From Apolygus lucorum (taxonomy: Eukaryota > Arthropoda > Insecta > Hemiptera > Miridae): a DNA stretch of 64,000 nt. Every line of letters begins with the position of its first letter. The first letter of the stretch is position 1. The stretch is taken from NCBI GenBank assembly GCA_009739505.2, contig CM019176.2, forward strand, positions 48,018,924-48,082,923. The letters run 5' to 3'. The notes under the pieces are model-generated. The model was not told where the DNA came from. It saw only the letters and a list, made by a program, of their open reading frames with translations, and searched no databases. Of the stretch, positions 21,148-32,043 are shown piece by piece. The position numbers and the translations under genes are program-made.

Positions 21148-21951
21148 AAGCTAATCAAGAAAAACAACAACACAAACACGATATAAAACACACGATTTGA
21201 ATCACAATTATTTCATAATTTAATCCTGTAGAATAATGTGCGAGGGGAGTTGTGAGAATTGAACATTCAATTCGTGCATAAATACCAAGTAAATTTAAAA
21301 AAAAAGATTCGGACCTACCAAAATTCAATACTGAGCTTTCACATACCAACGGTGACGGAATCAGTCTAATAGCTTGAAAATGACGTGGAATTCCACCCCT
21401 AATTCGTCGAACCTGCACGAAGCCCAACGAACCAGAAAACCTTGATTTCCATGAGCGCAACCACGTTTTTTAGTATTCAAACTTATTTTTCACCCCTAAT
21501 TAGCGGAGTAAAATTAAAACAAATTATACCTTGGAAAGCTGAAATATTTGCGCAGTTTTTGATGTAGAGGTAAGTGAAAAATCACGTGGAAGTAAAACCT
21601 TAACATTCAAAAGAAAAAGTAGGAAATTTTTACAATTTTACAAAAATGACTTTACGAGTTGATTTTTCACCCATCACGACCTTACAAAAATTTTTTTATA
21701 ACCACTAGAAAGATGGTAAATTTAATGCCTTATCCAACGGTGTAATCAGATTTTGAATTGCTTGTAAATTGAGCGAGTTATGGTCATTTTTATGGATTAA
21801 GGTCGAAAACACGAAAAAATCTTAAAATTGAAATAACTCGGAAATCAAGTGTCTAACGAAAAATTGCTATGAGACATTTTCTTACTAAAATTAGTTGTAG
21901 AATCGACTCCCAAAGTTTCTCGGTCCTTAACATGAGACACCCTGTATTGAC
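21148..21951 (-). mobile_element. Right arm (about 0.80 kb) of the long terminal inverted repeat element
   Basis: Reverse complement of the left arm, ending AACATGAGACACCCTGTA. Blocks in order: CTAATCAAGAAAAACAACAA, ATTCAATTCGTGCATAAATA, CCAAAATTCAATACTGAGCT, TTGATTTCCATGAGCGCAAC, TGATTTTTCACCCATCACGA, CTTACTAAAATTAGTTGTAG. The 101-codon minus frame here is a shadow, since it is not kept in the other arm. Confidence 0.85.
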
Positions 21952-23113
21952 ACCCTGCTTGGGACTTCATGCTACCTCAAATCACCGCGATAATGTTATC
22001 ATGCCTTTGCCGCGGATCTCTTATCGGGAATCGAAATAACCCAACGCTCTCATGGTTTGGAAGCAGAGGAGTATAATGAAGGGCCTCAGTTTCCATGGTT
22101 ATTAAAACATGTAATGTTCTTTGTCAGGTAACTCTGGAGACTCAATCTTCAGCGACTGCATTTTACTGAGCCGTGATGTGTCCATATGTGCCAGTTGAAT
22201 CTACCATATAGGGGTGAGCAATCTGTTCCTAAACTGACCACTAGGAAGATCCTATTGCTGATTGGCGAGAATTTTAAGGATTACAGTTCCTAATGAATAG
22301 TGTTGGGAAGTCAGGGGGATAAGGATATTTATACATTTAATATTCGAATTATGGTGCACCATTGGTAGGGAAATAAGTGGACTAAAGAGTAAGACTGGAT
22401 AGATATAGTTTAGGCTGTGATGCGAATCTCACCAAGAAATATTAGTGACTAGTAAGGGTTCGTTTTGTAAGTATACTTTTGTGATACATATTAATATTGG
22501 GCAGTGGTGTATAATTTATATTTTCTTCGAATGTTTGATATTAGGGTATTAAAATAAGAGCTAAGTATTTTGGTAATAATAAATTGTTAACTGTGGGTAT
22601 TTGTCTAGTCAGGTCTAGCATGCGGGTAATTGACCATCAATTAAATTTATTAGTTTGAGAACATTATTGTGTTTAATTTATTCAAAAACTCTCACCATCA
22701 TATGGCAGGCTTCCCAATTCGCGCCTTAGGAAATGACCTATACTTTAAGCAATTTGGTGGCGCCCTAAATAAATAGGTTAGGCATCACAATCCTTCTTAA
22801 GGTTTACAGAGCCCTCACGAACCCACAATCCTCCGAAGCTAGCCTGGGAGCTGTATGGCAGTTGGAATTGACCAAATAACTCTACATCATCACATCCCTT
22901 TACTCAATCATCGTCCACTATCGGGTGCTTAATTGTCTGGGGATTCACCTTGGTAGGTAGATATTTTTCTACACCTTATAGATTAGCAACAACTCTCGGT
23001 TAACGTCAACGATAATAAATATTCCATTTATGTTCGACCAACGACAATATATTCAACGAACAAAACCGGAATCTCAAATTGATCGAGATTATCCAACGGT
23101 AGGTATTCGAAAC
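21952..23113. other. Non-coding stretch; an LTR was considered and not supported
   Basis: 22,120-22,760 has poly-A signals and GGTGGCGCCC at 22,759, which resemble the end of an LTR and a primer site, but no TG/CA ends or second LTR were found. Otherwise nothing. Confidence 0.3.
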
Positions 23114-23264
23114 TTAGGAAGTCCTCCGTATCTCTTCTTCCTCAGTTGGACTCTCGCAGTTTGGGTCAGCTGGTGTTATCAGTGTAGTCATTGTTATGAG
23201 TTGTCTGAGCTGAGAGCAAGCTGTATCAACATGATCTTTGACGTTCTGGAGGCTCACGTTGAAT
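23114..23264 (-). CDS. Candidate terminal coding exon, unrecognised
   Basis: On the minus strand an acceptor (GAAACTTGACCTGCAG) is followed at 23,264 by 50 codons to a TAA at 23,116-23,114. They include FNVSLQNVKDHVDTACSQLR, QLITMTTLITPADPNCESPT and an acidic EEEEIRRTS end. Codon choice and composition look coding. I do not recognise the protein; it may be host sequence or the tail of a retrotransposon gag. No partner exon was found. Confidence 0.27.
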
Positions 23265-23909
23265 CTGCAGGTCAAGTTTCACATCCTCTTGCACGCCATC
23301 TGGTGCCAACAAAAGTGATTCTTCTAAAAATAATCTGAACAACACTCAGTAGAACACCATCGGTTTTCGTTCAGTACACCAATTTCCTCCCTAGTAGAGA
23401 TCGATTCCTTGCGAGTAGACCATGACCCCAATTTGCTGATATGCTAATAGAGAATTCTCTATTGCCTCCGTTTATCGAATTAGAAATTACCTTCATCATT
23501 TATGAAACAAACGTAATTGGAATGGTTGGGCCAAGTTGCTTTGTATTTAGTCTGCAATAATTTCAAGACTACAAACGCAATGTACCAAGCTGCCAAATTA
23601 CCTTATAAATAACCACGTTGCCAAATCGCTTTGACCAAGTCGTTCATCGGCTTGTAAGAAAAATATTGCAACTGAATTTCGATAACATACCACATACCTA
23701 TACCCAATTATATAAATGATAAAACGGCTTATTATATTGCACGAAGGATTGTTTATTCCAGTTCAATAAGCCGTTGCTTTTGCTTTCGTGCGAGGCAACA
23801 ACATGTAAATGAGACAAGGCTTGGGACTATCTGTGACTTTAAAACTTTGGGTTTAGAGGTTAAAGGGAATCAATAACTCGCACTTCTCTTCAGATTCCAG
23901 ATCCCTATA
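23265..23909. other. Non-coding stretch
   Basis: Contains an interrupted inverted repeat near 23,718-23,795 (ACGGCTTATT facing AATAAGCCGT, and CACGAAGG-like ends). No gene seen. Confidence 0.4.
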
Positions 23910-24378
23910 CAGGGTGTAACACCTACGTTCCTGCCATAGCCTGGGGATTGATCCTACAATTAATTAGTGACTTTTTGTCTCTTGACTTTTTTCAACCCCC
24001 TTAAAATCCGACTTTTTCCACTTTAAAGATTTTATTCATGTTTTCGACCTAGTATCATTAAAATGTTAATAACTCCTTTAATGTAAGTGGATAAACTCAA
24101 ATTTGACGATAGCATTGGCATGAGCGTTAAATTTCTTATCTCCCTGATGGAGAACCAATGTTTTTTAAACAGGTAAAACAGGTGAAAAATGAACTTGAAG
24201 AGGAACAATGGTCAAATCTTGACAATCTTTTTTTTTTTTCAACCGCTCGAACGTCCCTGCTTTTCAGCGTGTAAATGCTTGCCTGTAAGCCTAAAAGTTG
24301 ACCCAAAAGCTCAGCTTTCCAACGGTAAGGTCAGAATAGTATCCAACATTTTTATTAGTGGAGAAAACCGCGCTTGAA
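23910..24378 (+). mobile_element. Single arm of the ACAGGGTGT long-inverted-repeat family
   Basis: Starts ATACAGGGTGTAACACCTAC, then GATCCTACAATTAATTAGTG, TTTCGACCTAGTATCATTAA, GGTGAAAAATGAACTTG and CTCAGCTTTCCAACGGTAAG. These match the left arm at 20.2-20.7 kb in order, with much more divergence. The inverted partner is missing; a MITE begins 10 bases later. Confidence 0.65.
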
Positions 24379-24388
24379 TGAGAAAAAC

Positions 24389-24509
24389 GCTGCAAATCAT
24401 AGCCCAAAGGTTTATTATTTTCTGTATAGATCACCCTTCTGTATAGATCACTGGTTCTCCATCAATAGCACTCTATTCAGAAAATAATAAACCTTTGGGC
24501 AATGATTTG
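24389..24509. mobile_element. Short MITE (121 bp), family B end type
   Basis: GCTGCAAATCATAGCCCAAA at the left and AAACCTTTGGGCAATGATTT at the right are inverted. The centre (ACTGGTTCTCCATCAATAGC) is the same as in the 59.35 and 60.2 kb copies, which continue into the minisatellite instead of closing with the right end. Confidence 0.8.
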
Positions 24510-25996
24510 GGCCTCTATGGTATACCGCGCAGTTCGTAGGGCTACCTCTCCAGTAATGGATTGGTGACCCCGGAAGCCACCATGGTGGGTGGGTACGGGC
24601 CGGCCGGGACGCCCCGGCAGGTGCGGTAGCGCTCCACACACACCTTGTTCCTGGGAGTACCGTTCACACTTAGTTCCTGTTCCTCATTGTTTTTCATAGT
24701 TCGAGCTCTTTATAATTGACTTTTTTGCCTAATTATAATAATTATAATTATTAAACATTATAAACAATAATTAAACTTTAAAATATTAAATTAATTAAAA
24801 AAACCTAAATTATTAAACAATAATCAAACAATTATTGTTGTTGATACCTTGCCCTACATGTTAGCATTAGATAGTTAGTTAAGAATCAAGCTTTAATAAG
24901 TTGTATTGACTTATACTATGTACATATATTTACCTGCAGTATGAAGAATAAAATATCAATATTCATTGATCATAGATTTTATTTCCCAAAAAGAGTGAGA
25001 AATGATGGAAATGTATGTACGGAAATGCGACAGTCTTCGTAGCGCCCACTAGTGGGTTGATTTTGTATAGGTTCATGTCTCTCCCCTACGAGTATTACGG
25101 AACATTTTTTATGCTTGGAACAAGGCTCCAGTTCTCATCAGAGGATAACTCAGTGAAACGATAACAGACAGAAGTTTTGAGACCTGATTGTAGCCAGTGT
25201 GTTTCGTGCAGATGAAGCGTTCCACCACTCCTTGGAACAAACTAAATGCCTTTTTCCTGTTGTTGGGTCACGTATAAAAATTGTATCCTTCTTCACCATC
25301 TCCCCCTTCAAAGTGCCTGCAGTCTCCCTCAGGAGGGGCCAAATGACTTGACACAATCGGAAACAGCAAAAAAGAAGGTACGGGACTTCTTGGAAGTTGC
25401 TGGACGTAAATCATTTATAGCTAAGTGGGCAGAGGCAGCAGGAGGGACACGAGAGAAAAGATAAAACTTGGATTTCTCAGACTTTGTTGAGGCCCTCCTC
25501 TCCGCCGATACATTCTTCCTCGAACAGGGAAACTATAAATACTCATGACTCCACCCTACTATAAATTTCACGGAGATGAGGTCCACTGGAACTTTGGAAG
25601 TCTGTTACCATCCTGGTGAAGACAACGGCCGAATTGCAAGACAAAGTTACGCCTTATGTTGGTGCAATAAGTAAAATATGCAGATGAATTTTCCACCATT
25701 GGTTCCTTCTAGTCTCAAGTAGAATTACCATCTCTACTACCTATATCCTACCATAAACTATGTTGAAGAAAAGCAATTCTCTCATACCTCGTGAAGATGA
25801 AACAGCTCCATTTGGTTCAGTCAAACATTGTTTTATGGTTGTGGCGTACCCCCCAAACATAGAACTTCCTTAAACCCTTATAAAAAACGACATTTTTTAA
25901 AATATAACGTTACACCAAAAAAATAATGATGTAGAACTTAGTTTTTTAAAAAGTTGTTTTAGGTTTTTTGAGGTGTTTCTTGGTTTCTTGACTTTT
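24510..25996. other. Non-coding stretch with a GC-rich patch
   Basis: 24,560-24,640 is very GC-rich (GTACGGGCCGGCCGGGACGC) against AT-rich neighbours; no gene or element recognised. 24,700-24,870 is almost pure A/T with TTAATTAAA repeats. 25,150-25,460 has overlapping frames on both strands without motifs. Confidence 0.35.
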
Positions 25997-26719
25997 GGTC
26001 TAATAAACCTTTTGAACCGACGAAAAAAAAAAAGAATTTCAACCACCCGCATAAAAGTTTTTTGGTTTCCGTTTCAAGATACGTAGAATCCGAAAATCGA
26101 ATAAAAATGTTGTCGTCCGTCCGCCGTAGGCCGTACGCTGTATACGACACTTTCTTTGGTTTTAATGGACCAATTTTGATGAAATTTGGTTTATGGACAC
26201 CATTTGGGGTCTAGTCTAGTTCTGCCCCGAAGAGTTTTGGTTGATGTCAGTCACTTCTAAGAGTTGAAAAATAAGGGCTGACATTTTCGAAACGCCCTAG
26301 CAAACAAATTCTCGGTATAAATGTATTGTTTTTTTTTTCATCAATATAAGATATAATGAAATTATTGTAGTCGATTGAGACCACTCGGAGCTATATAGGA
26401 AAAAGCGTTCGCTTCCTACGAGAACTTAAGGGTTGAACTTACGATAAATCAGAAACACGAATGTGAATTGCTAAAGAGGATTAATCTCCGTTCAAATTTT
26501 AACTGATCAAATTTTACTCAGTTTTTGGTATTTATTAACCAGTAATAACATTTCCTAATCAAGAATTGAGGATGAAGCGTTTATTTCTTCAAAATGAAGT
26601 TGATTGTGAAGTGAAAATATGGTTGGTGGGTAGTAGTAGGTAGTAGGCGGTACTGACAATGATAAAGCTGTGTTCTTTGCGGACTATGATAATAAATCTA
26701 TATGTAGCAATTTGGAGCG
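25997..26719 (-). mobile_element. Repeat family B, copy 6, near full length
   Basis: Reverse orientation, from GGTCTAATAAACCTTTTGAA through the heptamer region (CCGTAGGCCGTACGCTGTAT), GAAGAGTTTTGGTTGATGTC, ACTCGGAGCTATATAGG, TCAGAAACACGAATGTGAAT and AAAATATGGTTGGTGGGTAG to AGCAATTTGGAGCG. It sets the element length at about 0.72-0.77 kb together with 62,111-62,864. Confidence 0.8.
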
Positions 26720-27287
26720 TTTTCAAGACGTAATTGACAATACTGGTTTATAGTACCTAACTAAAGTAATTTATATAATTTTTTTTCACTGACAGTTGTT
26801 TTTGTGACACGAATTTTAGACAAAATCGAGCCGTTTTTTAACTTATTTTATTACTTTTTGAGCTTCACTATGTATTATTGTTGTCTACACTACATAGTTG
26901 TTATCTTTCTGGTTGTTTAGCAAATATTTTGAATACCACATGTCTGTTACCGAATTTGTTTATCGGTTTTGCGTATCTTAGTCTCGTACGTAACCACATA
27001 GTCTCATTTTGACATTTTCATGTCTTTGCTTTGGCACATAAACTGAAAAATCGTCACGAAAACTAAGCAAGTCTTGCTCACGCGACCAATAAATAAAATA
27101 GACTCACTGTGTTGCGTTGAGAACAATAAACTGTTTTGATGCTTGGGTACATGAACTAACAACCTTACTTCACTACCTTGTTGTGTAGTGGTTGACTTGA
27201 AAATGTCCCAATGTGTTGCCGACTCGTATGCAAGCATTTGTGATTTTAATTTAGATTAGTTTGAGTTTTCAGTCCCCGTTGAGTTAG
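26720..27287. other. Non-coding AT-rich stretch
   Basis: At 26,955-27,000 the motif TTTGTTTATCGGTTTTGCGT and CTCGTACGTAACC recurs from 12,665 and 59,165, suggesting another dispersed repeat. No gene seen. Confidence 0.35.
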
Positions 27288-27352
27288 AGACATTTGTGTA
27301 GTGGTTGAAAACAACGCTACTGGGGTAGGTGATGTAGCCTGGCTCGAATTCA
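27288..27352 (+). repeat. tRNA-like segment with A and B box (possible SINE head)
   Basis: TGTGTAGTGGTTG at 27,295 resembles a polymerase III A box and GGCTCGAATTC at 27,341 a B box (consensus GGTTCGANNCC). Spacing is about 46 bases, as in tRNA. The stems do not fold into a proper tRNA, so this is at best a tRNA-derived SINE head or tRNA relic. The following sequence has two near copies of GAATTCAAT-AAGTACCCACG (27,348 and 27,398). Confidence 0.35.
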
Positions 27353-27764
27353 ATAAAGTACCCACGGGTGTCAGAACAATGAGTCAACACGATCGCGAAT
27401 TCAATTAAGTACCCACGCGGGTGGGCGGTTTCTCTTATGGCCCATTTAATTGATCTGTACGCCCCGCCGTGCAATGCACGGGTGAGATCTGCCTAGTAAT
27501 AAATACAATAAGAAAACACCCAATTTTTAATGATATCCACTTACAACCAAGTCGTTGCTACGGAATTTTATCTTCGTCATTCGAGTTCGTAGACAAATCG
27601 TTCACCATTCGTTGGAAAACCCTAAATTTATGCATAAATTATAAACTGCCAAAACCGCTGTATTTATGGAAGAAACTATGATTTACCCCTGAGTTAAAGG
27701 AACTGTAAACATTTGCTGTAAGAGTTTGTTACACATCAACAAAATAATATTGAAAAAGCATAAT

Positions 27765-27841
27765 ATGAAAATAATTATAACAGGGAGAATACCAAAATAA
27801 TATTATTGTTTTGGTATTCTCCATGTCATAATTATTTTCAT
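27765..27841. repeat. Long imperfect palindrome, 77 bp
   Basis: Outer arms ATGAAAATAATTAT and inner arms GGAGAATACCAAAA each face their reverse complements, separated by 3-base interruptions (AACAG versus ATGTC side), around an AT centre TAATATTATTG. Could be a small MITE or a hairpin-forming site. Confidence 0.8.
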
Positions 27842-29329
27842 TTGCTTTCCAAAGATTTCTGAATAATGGTAAGTTTTCGTCGGTACCCTTTTAGTTTTTT
27901 TTCATCGTGAATCCCTCCTCTTGGGCCCAAGGGAAACTTATGAACAATTCATTGATATGCGCCTTTAAGGTGTAGTGATCTCTCATCTCGCCAAAGTTCT
28001 ATCGCGTACTCGTTTGTCGATCATAGAAGGGTTTGTGACTTTTCCGAACCTATTGATGCGATATTTTCACTTTCTGAGACATTTAAAAGTATTTCACCAA
28101 TGTAAAAATTTCTGGATATCCATTCAATAAGCTCTAGATAAGATTATTTGGCTCTCTCTGTCAGTGAGAGCGGATTAACAATCTACTTTTCAGAGTACAT
28201 AGGGAAACTCAAGCTTTCCTATTCCTGTTTCTATCTAATCCTGGTAGAACCGTGTGTAGTATGACGCAAAGTTAGTCCTAGTAGGGAGCAGCTATCCGTG
28301 TGTAGCAAGGAGGTGAGAATCTGACAGACCAATGTAAACAGGACCTTCCGAGGGCTCTCCTAATAGTTGTTTCATGAAATAACATATCCCTCGAGGCTTG
28401 TAAACAGTCCCCTCAAAACATCTCAAGGGTGCTAAATTCCTTGTACAAACAGTATCACGAAGGCTTGTTCTTCGAACGTAGCATCTTGATATTATTTAGT
28501 ATGAGAAAGATGACAATACTACGAGTACTCAACTCTCGAAAATATTAATTTATTATTAAAACCATCGTAGGGAGGAGGTGCAGTTGGAGCACAAATTTTC
28601 TTATTCTGTGTTTCGTAAAAATTAAAGTAATCGCTAAATCTTTAGCTAGGTACTTCTTTTATTCTCAAAGATCATAGTATTTTAATCCAATTGAATTCAG
28701 TCACCCCGAAATTTGTATAAACTTGTCGGGTACGGCAATTATTAATTCTTTAGTACGGCAAGGGAAAGACGTTGCGATTTTTGTCAATGGGTTATTGGAT
28801 CAACTCCATGATTAATTTATGATTTCTTCGACACCGACATACTCCTATGTATACTTCCTCCACATCTTGTCACAATTTCAAAGCTTTGGTCTGTAAATGA
28901 CTCTTACTGGGGTCACAAACAATGTTGGTACCTAATGTCTGACTAATTTCTAATCCGTAACCACATCATATTGCAAGATATCACATCAGGATGCTTCAGA
29001 CCCACAGTTTTTGGCATTCACCCGGAACTCGAAGTAAAGCAGTAGCAAATTATTAATGTTGTTTTATTATTTTTCCATAAAGAGTCTGCAGAGAACACGG
29101 ATTTTCCATTGATAGTACATACCAACCATATTAATTATCGCGCAAAGTTTTCAATCAGAAAGAACATACCTACCAGCATATCATTGTTGTTCCAAAGTTC
29201 TTCCTTCAATACGGAAGTTTATTCTTGGTTTTATAGGGGAGCACAATCGGATGGCATGAAATACTATTTACGAAACGGAAAAGGATAGCATTTGATCAGC
29301 TGAAATTTGGCTCACTTCTGTCAGCGAAC
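27842..29329. other. 1.5-kb stretch, nothing recognised
   Basis: Mixed AT-rich sequence without ORFs over 60 codons of interest, repeat ends or RNA genes. Confidence 0.4.
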
Positions 29330-29379
29330 GTTCATTTGCGATTCGCACTTATTATTGGGAGATATGAATGCCCATAACC

Positions 29380-29738
29380 CCCTTTCAGACAATCATACAT
29401 GAGATGATTAAGAAAAAGTCGAGCTGTGACGCAATGGCAGTATTTGTCACAGAAGTCCTCAAAGCAAAAAAGCTGGATGGAAGATGGGAGGAAGAAGATG
29501 AGGAATAGAATTGATGGAGAGATCATATTGGAGAGCAAAAGTAGGAGCAATCTTTTGGAACAAAAAAAGGGCTCACCCTGAAGTGATACTGTACAAGTGG
29601 TTCCGGGGTGAGTCCTAAGCAGAGGGAGTGGGGTTTTAGTTGGTAGGCCCAATGCTGGGGAGTCCTACACTGTTGGGGTGAACTTCCCCTTCGCTCTTGA
29701 AGAATTTCCCCACTCCCGTAAAAAAAATTAAAAAAAAC
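29380..29738 (+). mobile_element. 3'-end fragment of a second LINE nested in the jockey endonuclease
   Basis: The endonuclease frame stops at 29,378 and resumes at about 29,740. Between lies a frame with IKKKSSCDAMAVFVTEVLKA and KKLDGRWEEEDEE, like the extreme C-terminus of R1-like LINEs. Then come a GC-richer 3' UTR (GTGGTTCCGGGGTGAGTCC, GTAGGCCCAATGC) and an A-rich tail (29,719-29,737). Without it the host codons join as N-P then I/L-G-S-P, as expected for the family. The target duplication is too short to call. Confidence 0.7.
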
Positions 29739-29904
29739 CATTTTGGGTTCTCCATTCACAATGAACGCGGCAAAATCGGTGAACATATTCTTGAAAAGTA
29801 CAATCTCATTGTTCTCAACAACGATCAAAGTACCTAAGCACTTTCACTTTTCAACTGACACAGAATCAGCCATTAATCTTTCCCAGAGCAGTCCTAATTC
29901 AGCA

Positions 29905-29959
29905 GTCAATAACTGACCAATCAATGCTAATTATTAGCATTGATTGGTCAGTTATTGAC
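29905..29959. repeat. Perfect 27-bp inverted duplication inside the jockey remnant
   Basis: 29,905-29,931 is the exact reverse complement of 29,933-29,959, with one base between. The right half codes in frame for the end of the endonuclease (DWSVIDN); the left half does not fit the protein. So the left half was added as an inverted copy of the right. Confidence 0.92.
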
Positions 29960-30922
29960 AATTTGCATGAAAGTGATCACTAACCCATTCTCATGAAGGC
30001 ATTCGTGCTCCACAATCCTACATGGAAGACTGAAAAAGCGGATTGGGGTACATTTCATATAATCTTGCTAGCCTCGCTGGAAATTTACCAATGTCTTCAT
30101 CAGTTTCCACTAATTACAATTAACCAGATCCCAAAAGAAAAAAAATTCTGTACCTAAAATCGAATACCTAGCCAACGTTTCTATACCGAAATCCACATGT
30201 CCCTCAAATAGAATCTCTGTGCCCTGGTGTTATTTCCAGTGCTACGCAACAATAAACGTAGAAAGAATGCGCTTTAAACTTTTAAACGAAATACCTCTTA
30301 ACAGAATTTGATTAACTACCAACAATCTAAAGCAATCGAAAGAAGGGTTATCAACAAGAGTGAACGAGACAATAGATAGATAATAGATTGAAAATTAATG
30401 TTTCTGCGATAACTGAATGGCCACAATGTTTCGTTTCCATTTCTTCAAAAATGTCGCTTACCCCCTTGTTCTCCCCGGTCATTCAAATAAACAAATCCAA
30501 TAACTGAATTCCGGAGAAAGGTCAAGTTCTTTAGGTAAGGGTAGATACGCACCCCCCATAAACACTTTGGCATCCAGTGGACGGTTTTCTTATCGCTCCC
30601 TTTGATATTACCAATGTTATTGCGAAAGAATGTGCTGGAACAACTCGTGCTAATTTGCATGCTGACATAAATGTAACATTCCTCTATCCCAGCCTTTCTC
30701 CTGTGACAGTTCTAGATCTACCATTCTCCCTTCATGAATTTGATATTGCACTCTCAAAGACAGGAAATAAAACAACAGGACCCGATGCAATCACATTCAT
30801 CATGCTTAGGAAGCTTCCCCTCAAATTGAAACAAATTCTTTTGAACATATTTAACATTATTTATTTTTTAGTCTTTCGGATTTCTTGAATCATGGAGGAT
30901 TGCAGCAATCATTCCTATTCTC

Positions 30923-31060
30923 AAAACATATTGTTAAGTAATGCATGCATTCCAGAGGACGTCCCATTGGATAAGCGGTAGATCAATTTAAACCAGTTGG
31001 TAAGCGATGAAACTGTTTCACTCGATGTAATTTATTAAGTATTTCAGGCAAGAAATAGTG
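30923..31060 (-). mobile_element. Repeat family A, copy 5, right-end fragment inside the jockey RT
   Basis: Starts AAAACATATTGTTAAGTAAT, has GAGGACGTCCCATTGGATAA and ends at GGCAAGAAATAGTGG. It interrupts RT between ...IIPILK and the YLLISLTSCLC block. Only the terminal 138 bases of the family are present. Confidence 0.85.
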
Positions 31061-31454
31061 GTCTCCCATCATCCCCAGCGTCGAATTGGAAGAGCCCTCC
31101 AAACCACCCAGTTACCTTCTGATATCATTGACAAGTTGTCTGTGTAAACTTCTAGAGAAGATGATTGATGATTGCCACTGGATTATCATGTTATCTCGAT
31201 CGTTACTCCATGCTGACACCGCAATAGGCTGGTTTTAGGAAAGAATCATTAATTTACAACATACCAATCTCGATTCTGTTTTCAACATTCCTGTACGTCC
31301 TCGTCATTAGTTATTTCATCATTATTTTGTTTTTATTCGGCACAAGCATATTATAACAGGTTATTTAAAGTACAAAACTCATTTTATGTTATTTTACGAG
31401 AAGAAAATCCCTGAGGAGTGACTGACACTAAAGGGATAGGAAGAATGTATTGGA

Positions 31455-31535
31455 GAACTCGCTTAGGCAAGTTGACTCTCGAAAGTACACGAAAAAATGT
31501 CTCCCTTAGAAGGAAAAACAATAGATCATGGATAT
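31455..31535 (+). repeat. Dispersed repeat E, copy 2
   Basis: CGCTTAGGCAAGTTGACTCT through AATAGATCATGGATATT matches 12,785-12,860. Confidence 0.6.
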
Positions 31536-31594
31536 TATATCAGATATTATCTGATAGTTTTGAACAAGAGAAAGGAGTTCCTCAAGATGGCGAA

Positions 31595-31737
31595 AGTACC
31601 CACGAAAAATTGTTCACTCGATTTTTGCATTCGACAAACCCTAAAACGTAAACCACCAAGTTTTGAGGTGAATTACATTTATTTCTTACTTGATTCCAAA
31701 GGTGTATTATTGAAAACGATTAACCAAAACATTGATG
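31595..31737 (+). mobile_element. Repeat family B, copy 7, right-end fragment
   Basis: CACTCGATTTTTGCATTCG, CTAAAACGTAAACCACCAAG, TTTTGAGGTG and TTCCAAAGGTGTATTATTGA match the last 140 bases of the family; the heptamer region is gone. Confidence 0.65.
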
Positions 31738-32043
31738 AGTATTACTGCAACCCTTGCAATTATTTTATGGTCAATAAATTCTTTGACTTTTATTTTCGTA
31801 TTTTTGTAATCAAACATAGTACTCCAAGATTGCAAGGAATCTTAATCATTACTAATTCAATAATATCATATTAACACTAATAATTATTATATTAATTATA
31901 GTTATTAAGGCTACTCATGCGGTATATCAATAATTTTATAGGTTATTCAACAAATAATTAGTTTATTATTTTTATTGCGCTCTGTATATTTTTGTCGCAG
32001 TGGTAAACAAAGTTGGGTCATGATTTTATGACAATGAGCTATA
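31738..32043. other. AT-rich non-coding stretch
   Basis: TAATTATTATATTAATTATA-type sequence; nothing recognised. Confidence 0.4.

Larger units (their letters stand above)
29330..31300 (+). pseudogene. Jockey-type LINE, endonuclease to reverse transcriptase, decayed and broken by insertions
   Basis: Pieces of one ORF2 appear in order. Apurinic-like endonuclease: HLLLGDMNAHNP (29,346; the GD.NAHN catalytic motif), then NERGKIGEHILEKYNLIVLN (29,760-29,820), and DWSVIDNLHESDH (29,943-29,985; the final SDH motif). Linker: VPWCYFQCYATINVERMRFK (about 30,220), the vPWW.eC..a...R motif of jockey-group proteins. Reverse transcriptase: FSLHEFDIALSKTGNKTTGP followed by DAI (30,729-30,795), SWRIAAIIPILK (30,885-30,920), then after an insertion YLLISLTSCLCKLLEKMIDD (about 31,118). 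These are the first RT motifs; the YADD region is absent. Many stops and shifts. It is broken by a LINE 3' fragment (about 29,380-29,738), a 27-base palindromic duplication (29,905-29,959) and a family A fragment (30,923-31,060), so it is older than all three. Confidence 0.88.

Noticed and set aside
21155..21460. 101-codon minus-strand frame
   Set aside because: Lies inside an inverted repeat arm; the other arm does not preserve the frame.
22120..22780. LTR-like region with poly-A signals and a GGTGGCGCCC primer-site-like motif
   Set aside because: No TG...CA ends, no second LTR and no gag frame after it; the primer-site match covers only a few bases.
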